Assembly (NCBI GenBank): GCA_903928755.1
Contig: CAIYSH010000471.1
Span: 1 to 5,031, forward strand
DNA length: 5,031 nt
Direction: 5' to 3'
DNA from: an uncultured Alphaproteobacteria bacterium
GTDB taxonomy: Bacteria > Pseudomonadota > Alphaproteobacteria > Caulobacterales > Caulobacteraceae
In this document: in pieces, positions 1-4,492 of the stretch
Layout: every line of letters begins with the position of its first letter
Position numbering within the stretch: position 1 is the first letter of the stretch
The notes under the pieces: generated by a model
What the model saw: only the letters and a program-made list of their open reading frames with translations
Told to the model about the DNA's origin: nothing
Databases searched by the model: none
Made by a program: the position numbers and the translations under genes

Positions 1-247
1 AGGTCAGGGCCAGGGCGAGGTTGAATGCCCAGCCGAAGCGCTGAAGTCCGCCCCTGGACGTCAGGAGCAGGCCTGCCAGGCCAATACCCCCCGCCGACCA
101 GTAGACGGTCCGCTGCTGCAGGCACAGGGTGCAGGGGGCATAGCCGCCGAAGGTCTCGAAGGCGTGGGCAATCGCCAGCATCAGGGCTGAGGAAAACAGC
201 GCCCAGCCGAGCCAGCGCTCCAGGAAATAGCCGATGAACTTGGACAT
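1..247 (-). CDS. dsbB: DsbB-family disulfide bond formation protein (C-terminus beyond the left edge)
   Basis: An inner-membrane quinone reductase of the DsbB type would reoxidise the periplasmic thiol oxidase DsbA and pass the electrons to ubiquinone. The 82 residues visible begin MSKFIGYFLERW. A first hydrophobic segment covers about residues 12-29, then comes a short periplasmic stretch with Cys39-Thr-Leu-Cys42 followed by LQQR. This matches the CxxC plus basic residue layout of the first periplasmic loop of DsbB (CVLC in E. coli). A second membrane segment starts near residue 50. The second cysteine pair, the third and fourth membrane segments and the stop lie outside the window. The ATG at 247-245 places the first membrane helix as expected; its ribosome site is weak (CAGGT about 13 bases upstream). 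It begins 26 bp after the stop of the DedA-like gene on the same strand, so the two are probably co-transcribed. The family call is firm; orthology to E. coli dsbB rather than a DsbB-like paralogue is inferred. Confidence 0.87.
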   Translation of the reverse strand, partial: MSKFIGYFLERWLGWALFSSALMLAIAHAFETFGGYAPCTLCLQQRTVYWSAGGIGLAGLLLTSRGGLQRFGWAFNLALALT

Positions 248-273
248 GTTCCGATTAGACCTGAAAACGGCGT

Positions 274-852
274 CTAGCCCAAGACCTTGATCAGAAGGAT
301 TGCGCCGATCAACAGGCCCAGTCCCAGAAGTGAGTAAAGGGTCAGGCGTTTTTCAAACGCTTCGCGCATGGCCGGGCCGAAGTATTTCAGCAGGGTTGCG
401 GCCAGGAAGAACCTGGCACCGCGGGTGACGATCGAGGCCCAGACAAAGGTCACGAAGGAAAAATGTGCCAGGCCAGAGGCTATGGTCACCAGCTTGTAGG
501 GTATCGGCGTCAGGCCCTTGATCAATATGACCCAAAGGCCCCATTTCGCGAACCAGGCCTGAAAGGCCTGCTGGCCGTCGGCATGCCCGAGCAGGGCCAG
601 CAGCCATTCCCCTAACCCCACAAGGTAGAAGCCGATGGCATAGCCCAGGCACCCGCCGATGACCGAGGCCGCCGTGCAGATCCCTGCATAGACAAAGGCC
701 CTGTCCCGGCGTGCCAGGACCATGGGGGCCAGCATGACGTCCGGCGGGATCGGAAAGAACGAGCTTTCCGCAAAGGACACAACCGCCAGCACCCAGGGGG
801 CATGGCGGGATCCCGCGAGGTTCATGACCCCGTCATACAACTTTCGAAACAT
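274..852 (-). CDS. DedA/YqaA-family membrane protein (VTT domain)
   Basis: This 192-residue integral membrane protein belongs to the DedA superfamily (VTT/SNARE-associated domain), closest in size and pattern to the YqaA branch. DedA proteins are linked to membrane homeostasis, and some flip undecaprenyl phosphate or phospholipids; the substrate of this one cannot be read from sequence. Motifs seen are ESSFFPIPPD (residues 29-38, the acidic/proline re-entrant motif), KGLTPIPYKLVTIASGL (112-128, the second re-entrant half with its basic residue) and TRGARFFLAA (143-152). Hydrophobic segments lie near 18-35, 53-80, 104-130, 133-155 and 173-190. The frame stays open upstream to 1116, but the family sequence starts at MFRKLYDG (ATG 852-850) with AGGA about 6 bases upstream. 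The extra 88 residues would be low-complexity and would overlap the plus-strand gene, so I rejected them. dsbB follows after 26 bp. Confidence 0.88.
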   Translation of the reverse strand: MFRKLYDGVMNLAGSRHAPWVLAVVSFAESSFFPIPPDVMLAPMVLARRDRAFVYAGICTAASVIGGCLGYAIGFYLVGLGEWLLALLGHADGQQAFQAWFAKWGLWVILIKGLTPIPYKLVTIASGLAHFSFVTFVWASIVTRGARFFLAATLLKYFGPAMREAFEKRLTLYSLLGLGLLIGAILLIKVLG

Positions 853-923
853 GCCGATCCTGATTCCAAGCCCGTCACCTGCTAGAGTAGTTTCCGATTT
901 CTGGGAACTGGATATCTGGATTG

Positions 924-956
924 GAAATGCTCTAAACTGCTGAATTAGAGTGTTTT
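924..956. repeat. Imperfect palindrome in the divergent spacer, possible dispersed intergenic repeat
   Basis: CTCTAA (930-935) and TTAGAG (945-950) are perfect inverted arms around a 9-base loop. As plus-strand RNA the stem extends outwards through G-U pairs and A-U pairs (925-929 with 951-955), and the right arm runs into TTTTTT at 953-958. The shape resembles an intrinsic terminator, yet no plus-strand gene lies upstream of it in this window. Short palindromes of the form ATGCTCTA...TAGAGCATTT are, from memory, common between genes in alphaproteobacterial genomes, so a dispersed repeat is as likely as a working terminator. Confidence 0.45.
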
Positions 957-965
957 TTATCCTCA

Positions 966-987
966 GGGGCGGTTTTGCCCCGTGGGG
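966..987 (+). promoter_or_regulatory. Possible alternative hairpins in the leader of the small plus-strand gene
   Basis: GGGGC (966-970) can pair with GCCCC (977-981) around the loop GGTTTT. The same CCCC (978-981) could instead pair with GGGG at 984-987. The two foldings exclude each other and lie about 30-50 bases before the ATG at 1019. Nothing shows that either controls expression, and in a GC-rich genome such pairings arise easily. Confidence 0.25.
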
Positions 988-1005
988 AGGTCGCAAGGGT
1001 CCTGC

Positions 1006-1011
1006 AGGGAG
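1006..1011 (+). promoter_or_regulatory. Ribosome binding site fixing the start of the small hypothetical gene
   Basis: AGGGAG ends 7 bases before the ATG at 1019. It supports that codon over the in-frame ATG at 950, which sits inside the palindrome and has no purine-rich site at a proper distance. Confidence 0.6.
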
Positions 1012-1018
1012 TAAACGG

Positions 1019-1288
1019 ATGTCCTTCATCGCCATAGACGCAGATCTCGCCTCTGCGGCCGAGGAAGAGCTGGATCGCGCCTGCGACCTGTCCTGGCGGG
1101 ACCTGTCAGGGATCATCCCCTGGGGCGACAGCTATGAGGGGGTCACGCCCGGGGGGCGGGATGCGGTCTTCGAGCGCAACTACCTCTGGGCCGGGCCGCC
1201 CCGGGGCGACATCTGTGTCGAGGTCTTCGTCCATCTGCCCCGGGATTTCGAGCAGGGGGCAAGACGCACCCGCCTGATCCACCGTTAG
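1019..1288 (+). CDS. Small conserved-looking protein of unknown function (89 aa)
   Basis: I do not recognise a named family. The 89-residue product starts MSFIAIDADL, has an acidic helix-like stretch (about residues 9-24, DLASAAEEELDRACD), then a tryptophan- and glycine-containing core (WRDLSGIIPWGDSYEGVTP, 26-44), a predicted strand region (FERNYLWAG, 51-59, and DICVEVFVHLP, 64-74) and a basic tail. It has no signal peptide or membrane segment, so it is probably cytoplasmic. It is probably a real gene because it has a good ribosome site (AGGGAG, 7-base spacer), GC-rich third codon positions and a plausible soluble composition. It diverges from the DedA-like gene and is followed by 236 bp without another gene. 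The frame is open back to 950, but the codons before 1019 look non-coding. Its role cannot be inferred from its neighbours. Confidence 0.68.
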   Translation: MSFIAIDADLASAAEEELDRACDLSWRDLSGIIPWGDSYEGVTPGGRDAVFERNYLWAGPPRGDICVEVFVHLPRDFEQGARRTRLIHR

Positions 1289-1524
1289 GTGGCCAGGTGT
1301 TCGGGGCGCAGGGCGAATCGCGGTTCGGGGAAAGGTCCAGAAAAAACGGTATCCTGATGCGGTATTGACCTGCCCTGCCTCTCCGGGGTGCGAACCTGCA
1401 CGACCTTGCCCTGGACGCGCCCAGAACGCGGTTTCCGGACGGTTGGCGATCGCGGAGGGATTGAAAGACGCAGGCCGGAACGTCCATCGATAGTGCGCGC
1501 GGCAGAACAGGAGTTTCAGGTTCC

Positions 1525-2028
1525 GTGACCATCACATCGCGGGTTCCCGAGACATCAGTGGTGGGCCTCAGGCTCGACGATCATCTGCCCTACAGGCTGT
1601 CGGTCGCCGCCAGCGCCGTCTCGGGTCTCATTGCCCGGGCCTATGAGGACAGGTTCGGCCTGACCGATCCGCAGTGGCGATTGATCTGCGTTCTGGCGGA
1701 AGATCCGGCCCTCAGCCAGGCGGACCTTGGTGCGCGGACCGGCATGGACACTATGACCGTCAGCCGGGCAGCCCAGGGGCTCGCGAAACGGCGACTGATC
1801 GGCCGCAGCGAACACCGGACCGGCGGCGGTGCGCACATGCTGGCCCTGACCCGGGAAGGGGCTCACCTGCACAGCGAGATCGCGCCCCTGGCGCTGGCCT
1901 ATGAGGCGGCCCTGATTGCGGGCCTGGCACCAAGCGAGGTCGCCACGCTCAAGCGCCTCCTGTCACGGCTGCAGGGAGCTGCCCTGGCCCTCGGGGGTCA
2001 GCCCGCCCCGAGGGCAACCGCCGACTGA
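1525..2028 (+). CDS. MarR-family transcriptional regulator
   Basis: A 167-residue winged helix-turn-helix protein of the MarR family would bind an operator as a dimer and usually respond to a small ligand or oxidant. After a short N-terminal tail comes an alpha-helical dimerisation segment (LPYRLSVAASAVSGLIARAYEDRF, broken here as about 21-44). LTDPQWRLICVL (46-57) follows, then the HTH with ALSQADLGARTGM (62-74) and recognition helix DTMTVSRAAQGLAKRRLI (75-92). The wing is SEHRTGGGAHMLALT (95-109), and helices returning to the dimer interface run from about 110 to 155. The start is a GTG with AGGAG 11 bases upstream or CAGG 4 bases upstream; the next GTG codons (1558, 1561) have no ribosome site. 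The wing lacks the usual D-x-R/D-R-R pattern of MarR and OhrR. Its 3' end overlaps feoB in the opposite direction by 31 bp. The effector and target genes are unknown, and no operator is evident in the 236-bp upstream spacer, where I see only a weak TTGACC (1365-1370) with no good -10. Confidence 0.85.
   Translation: MTITSRVPETSVVGLRLDDHLPYRLSVAASAVSGLIARAYEDRFGLTDPQWRLICVLAEDPALSQADLGARTGMDTMTVSRAAQGLAKRRLIGRSEHRTGGGAHMLALTREGAHLHSEIAPLALAYEAALIAGLAPSEVATLKRLLSRLQGAALALGGQPAPRATAD
1987..2015. terminator. Perfect 10-bp inverted repeat across the marR-like/feoB gene ends
   Basis: GCCCTCGGGG (1987-1996) and CCCCGAGGGC (2006-2015) are exact reverse complements separated by 9 bases. The stem would form in transcripts from either strand and lies in the last codons of the marR-like gene and at and just beyond the feoB stop. 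A shared bidirectional terminator between convergent genes fits the position, but no T-run follows on either strand. It therefore lacks half of the intrinsic terminator signature and may instead act as a 3' end stabiliser. Confidence 0.5.
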
Positions 2029-3875
2029 TAGACGATGAAGGCCGCGCCATAGGCCAGGGCGATCATGTAGGCGAACATGATGACCGGCCAGCGCCAGCTG
2101 TTGGTCTCCCGCCGCACCACGGCCAGGGTCGCCACGCACTGGGGGGCAAACACATACCAGGCCAGGAAGGCCAGGCCCGAGGCCAGGGACCAGGACTGGT
2201 GCAGGGTCGCCGCCAGGCTGGTCGCCGCGCCGCCGCCTACCGCATAGACCGTCCCCAGGGCGGCCACGGCCACTTCGCGGGCCGCCATGCCCGGGATCAG
2301 GGCCACGGTCATCTGCCAGTTGAAGCCGATGGGGGCGAAGATCGGGGCCAGGGCATGGCCGATCCTGCCGGCCAGGCTGTAGTCAATGGCCGGGCCGGTA
2401 GCTCCGATCGGGGCCTCGGGGAAGGTCGACAGGAACCAGACCAGCACCATCAGCGGCAGGATCACCCGTCCGGCGCGCTTGACGAAAATCGCGCCCCGCA
2501 TCCACAGGCTTCGAAGGACGTTCAGCGGGTCAGGGGCCTTGTAGGTCGGCAGCTCCATCATGAAGGGCTCGCTGACCCCGCGCCAGAACACCTTGCGCAT
2601 GACCAGACTGACCGCCAGGGCTGAGAAGATGCCCGCCGCATAGAGCCCGAACATGACCAGGCCCTGCAGGCTGGCAAAGCCCCACAGGGTCTTCTGCGGC
2701 ACGACGGCGCCGATGATCAGGGTATAGACCGGGATCCGCGCCGAGCAGGTCATCAGCGGCGCAATCAGTATGGTGGTCAGCCGGTCCCGGCGATTGTCGA
2801 TCACCCGGGTCGACATGATGCCCGGTATGGCGCAGGCAAAGCTGGACAGCAGGGGGATGAAGGCCCGGCCATGCAGGCCCGCCCCGCCCATGATCCTGTC
2901 CATCAGGAAGGCCGCCCGGGCCATATAGCCGGAATCCTCCAGCAGGATGATGAAGAAGAACAGGACCAGGATCTGCGGCAGGAAGACCAGGACACTGCCC
3001 ACCCCGGCAATGACCCCGTCTGCCACCAGCCCGCGCAGCAGCCCTTCTGGCAGGGCGGCCGCAACCCCCGAGGCCAGCTGGCCGAAGCCCCGGTCGATCA
3101 GGTCCATGGCCGGAGCAGCACCGGTGAACACCGCCTGGAACATGACCAGCAGCAGGACCAGCAATAGGCCCATGCCCCAGACCGGATGCAGCAGCACGCT
3201 GTCGATCCTGCCGGTCAGGGTGTCGGGACGCTCCGGCGGGCGGACATGGGCCCGCATCAGGTTCTGGGCCTGCCGGTGAGCCGCCTTGATCTGGCCGGCA
3301 TCCAGCTCGCGCCATTCGCTGGCCTGGAACGGCGGCAGATCGGCCAGCACCTCTTCGACCCGCGCCACCAGATCCTCGATCCCCCGGCGGCGGGTGGCCA
3401 CGGTAGTGACAATGGGCGCACCGATTTCCCGCGACAGCCCCTCCAGGTCGATCTTCAGCCCCTGCCTCTGGGCGATGTCGTACATGTTCAGCGCCAGCAC
3501 CAGGGGGCGGCCCACGGCCTTCAGCTCAAGGATCAGGCGCAGGACCAGACGCAGATTGGTGGCATCGGCCACACAGACCACCACATCGGGCGCGGCCTCT
3601 CCCGCCAGCCGCCCCAGGACCGCGTCCCGGGTCACGGCCTCATCCGGACTGCGGGCCCGCAGGGAATAGGTGCCCGGCAGGTCCAGCACCTGGATGTGGC
3701 GGCCCGAAGCCGTCACCACCGCGCCTTCCTTGCGCTCGACCGTCACCCCCGCATAATTGGCCACCTTCTGCCGCGCCCCGGTCAGGGCGTTGAACAGGGC
3801 GGTCTTGCCGCAGTTGGGATTGCCGACCAGGGCGATGCGGGCCAGGCCGGGATGAGGGGCAGGAGCCGTGGTCAT
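1998..3875 (-). CDS. feoB: Ferrous iron transport GTPase/permease FeoB
   Basis: FeoB brings Fe2+ across the inner membrane; its N-terminal G domain controls the membrane pore. The 625 residues are complete. The G domain shows G1 GNPNCGKT (18-25), G2 with NYAGVTVE (40-47), G3 DLPG (65-68) and G4 NMYD (130-133), with the G5 region around 156-166. A helical linker (about 180-225) follows, then membrane segments from about 232 to the C-terminus. Both Gate domains are visible. The first includes EDSGYMARAAFLMD (313-326), Cys348 in FACAIPG and Cys377 in MTCSARIP; the second includes MAAREVAV (530-537) and Cys580 in APQCVATLA. It is shorter than E. coli FeoB (773 aa) but normal for alphaproteobacterial forms. 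The start ATG shares ATGA with the feoA stop, with AGGA 7 bases upstream, implying translational coupling. No feoC follows; the 3' end runs into the convergent marR-like gene. Confidence 0.97.
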   Translation of the reverse strand: MTTAPAPHPGLARIALVGNPNCGKTALFNALTGARQKVANYAGVTVERKEGAVVTASGRHIQVLDLPGTYSLRARSPDEAVTRDAVLGRLAGEAAPDVVVCVADATNLRLVLRLILELKAVGRPLVLALNMYDIAQRQGLKIDLEGLSREIGAPIVTTVATRRRGIEDLVARVEEVLADLPPFQASEWRELDAGQIKAAHRQAQNLMRAHVRPPERPDTLTGRIDSVLLHPVWGMGLLLVLLLVMFQAVFTGAAPAMDLIDRGFGQLASGVAAALPEGLLRGLVADGVIAGVGSVLVFLPQILVLFFFIILLEDSGYMARAAFLMDRIMGGAGLHGRAFIPLLSSFACAIPGIMSTRVIDNRRDRLTTILIAPLMTCSARIPVYTLIIGAVVPQKTLWGFASLQGLVMFGLYAAGIFSALAVSLVMRKVFWRGVSEPFMMELPTYKAPDPLNVLRSLWMRGAIFVKRAGRVILPLMVLVWFLSTFPEAPIGATGPAIDYSLAGRIGHALAPIFAPIGFNWQMTVALIPGMAAREVAVAALGTVYAVGGGAATSLAATLHQSWSLASGLAFLAWYVFAPQCVATLAVVRRETNSWRWPVIMFAYMIALAYGAAFIVYQSAVALGAG

Positions 3876-4192
3876 CTGGCGTCCTGCGCGATCATGATGT
3901 CACCGGCATCGCGACGGCGCAGGGCGATGCGCATGTCGTCCAGCTTGACGGCAATGGGGTCATGACCGATCCCGCCCTCATGGATCACCTCGATCCGCGC
4001 CCCCTCGACAAACCCGAATTCCAGCAGCCGCCTCTGCAGTTCGCCGGCATCCACCCCGTGGTCCAGCCCGTCGATTTCGGCCTGCACATCGACGATCACC
4101 CCATGGGTGCCCACCGGGGCATCCCGCAGCCTCATCCGCACCCCTTCGCCCTTCGGCGGGTTCAGATCCGGGGTCGGGATGGGCGCGGTCAT
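3872..4192 (-). CDS. feoA: Ferrous iron transport accessory protein FeoA
   Basis: FeoA is a small cytoplasmic SH3-like protein needed for FeoB-mediated Fe2+ uptake, probably by contacting FeoB. The FeoA core is clear: LRDAPVGTHGVIVDV (residues 22-36), LQRRLLEFGFVEGARIEVI (52-70), DPIAVKLDDMRIALRRRDA (78-96) and a C-terminal strand GDIMI (97-101). Between the first strand and the LLEFGF helix there are a few more residues (about 37-50) than in minimal FeoA proteins. I chose the ATG at 4192-4190 (106 aa) because codons 2-19 keep strong G/C third positions. No ribosome site precedes it, however. The Met at 4135-4133 has AAGGGG with a 5-base spacer and would give an 87-aa protein closer to the usual FeoA length, so the start is uncertain. 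The frame stays open to 4375, but that part crosses the promoter and the tRNA and is not coding. It is the first gene of feoAB. Confidence 0.93.
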   Translation of the reverse strand: MTAPIPTPDLNPPKGEGVRMRLRDAPVGTHGVIVDVQAEIDGLDHGVDAGELQRRLLEFGFVEGARIEVIHEGGIGHDPIAVKLDDMRIALRRRDAGDIMIAQDAR

Positions 4193-4224
4193 CGGGAGGA
4201 AACGGGGCCTGTCGCTGAGAACTT

Positions 4225-4243
4225 GCGAGTGATTATCATATAC
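4225..4243 (-). promoter_or_regulatory. Fur-box-like operator upstream of feoAB
   Basis: Read on the minus strand, the 19 bases GTATATGATAATCACTCGC match the classic Fur box GATAATGATAATCATTATC at 13 positions, including ten in a row (ATGATAATCA). The site lies directly downstream of, and touching, the proposed feoA -10. Fur with Fe2+ would block transcription there. Fur control of feoAB is well established in many proteobacteria; binding here is inferred. Confidence 0.62.
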
Positions 4244-4271
4244 ATATAGCAACCCGAAGGCCCCAACGCAA
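4243..4271 (-). promoter_or_regulatory. Promoter of the feoAB operon
   Basis: On the minus strand TTGCGT (4271-4266) and TATATG (4248-4243) are separated by 17 bases. A second -10-like hexamer, TATGAT (4240-4235), lies just downstream within the Fur-box-like site. Start of transcription would be near 4236, giving a leader of about 45 bases to the chosen feoA start. Confidence 0.5.
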
Positions 4272-4280
4272 ATCTGGGGC

Positions 4281-4308
4281 TTGCGGCCACAGCCTCCGCC
4301 GCTAGATT
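4281..4308 (+). promoter_or_regulatory. Promoter of the tRNA-Leu gene
   Basis: TTGCGG (4281-4286) and TAGATT (4303-4308) are spaced by 16 bases. With its flanks the -10 reads GCTAGATT, close to the Caulobacter housekeeping -10 form GCTANAWC. It ends 15 bases before the mature tRNA 5' end, so it should start transcription just upstream of the tRNA. It is back to back with the feoAB promoter. Confidence 0.6.
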
Positions 4309-4323
4309 GCGCCCCCCCGCTGT

Positions 4324-4361
4324 GCCCCAGTGGCGAAATGGTAGACGCGGTAGACTCAAAA
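4324..4361 (+). tRNA. 5' half of tRNA-Leu(CAA), interrupted after the anticodon loop
   Basis: The 38 bases fold as the first half of a leucine tRNA. They give acceptor strand GCCCCAG (4324-4330), TG, D-stem GCG (4333-4335), D-loop with GG (4340-4341), D-stem CGC (4346-4348), G, anticodon strand GTAGA (4350-4354) and loop CTCAAAA (4355-4361) with anticodon CAA at 4357-4359. The returning anticodon strand should read TCTAC, but GCGAA follows. No variable arm, T-arm (TTCGA) or CTGGGGC-plus-CCA end occurs downstream in the window. As it stands the gene cannot make a tRNA from this sequence. The break, together with the integrase downstream, points to insertion of a mobile element at the anticodon loop. 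Confidence 0.82.
4350..4361 (+). other. Putative attachment-site junction (att) in the tRNA anticodon arm
   Basis: tRNA identity ends at 4361, the last base of the anticodon loop, and the base composition changes sharply just after. The anticodon stem-loop is a known crossover position for tyrosine integrases. The repeated core at the far end of the element should begin at or before this segment and include part of GTAGACTCAAAA. Its true length cannot be set from one junction. Confidence 0.6.
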
Positions 4362-4439
4362 GCGAACAATATCAAGACGATAACAACAAAAACCTTGCAA
4401 AATCAACGCTCTGAGCTTATGGTGAAGGTAGAAATTGCT

Positions 4440-4466
4440 AGCGCACTCCAAGCGCACTAGCGCACA
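4440..4466 (+). repeat. Three direct AGCGCAC repeats between the att junction and the integrase gene
   Basis: AGCGCACT occurs at 4440-4447 and 4451-4458, and AGCGCACA at 4459-4466, with start-to-start steps of 11 and 8 bases. The outer copies are both preceded by CT, giving CTAGCGCAC twice. Short direct repeats beside an attachment core resemble the arm-type sites bound by the integrase N-terminal domain, or sites for an excisionase; this role is inferred from position only. Confidence 0.5.
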
Positions 4467-4492
4467 CTTTCACCCTCACGGCGCAGGTCGTT

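Noticed and set aside
25..237. Plus-strand frame of 70 codons
   Set aside because: It is antisense to the DsbB-like gene; the product is Arg/Ser/Pro-rich without any motif.
853..1116. N-terminal extension of the DedA-like gene by 88 codons
   Set aside because: The extra residues are Ser/Arg-rich and unlike the family, cross the palindrome, and overlap the small plus-strand gene. The family-typical start at 852 has its own AGGA site.
1361..1500. Promoter for the marR-like gene (TTGACC at 1365-1370 or TTGAAA at 1461-1466)
   Set aside because: Neither hexamer has an acceptable -10 at proper spacing; the spacer 1289-1524 shows no other convincing signal.
1143..1535. Minus-strand reading frame of 130 codons
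   Set aside because: Its product is Arg/Pro-rich as expected from antisense reading of GC-rich DNA. It covers the small plus-strand gene and the spacer and has no domain.
2199..3965. Several open frames opposite or offset to feoB
   Set aside because: All are low-complexity Gln/His/Arg- or Ala/Gly-rich translations of the feoB coding sequence in other frames, which is normal at high GC.
3962..4249. Plus-strand frame of 95 codons opposite feoA
   Set aside because: It lies antisense to a clear FeoA, crosses its promoter and Fur-like site, and shows no family features.
4274..4330. Permuted tRNA: CTGGGGC at 4274-4280 is the exact partner of the acceptor strand GCCCCAG at 4324-4330
   Set aside because: No T-arm precedes CTGGGGC, no CCA follows it, and promoter elements occupy the gap. 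A 7-base G/C-rich match is easily a coincidence here.
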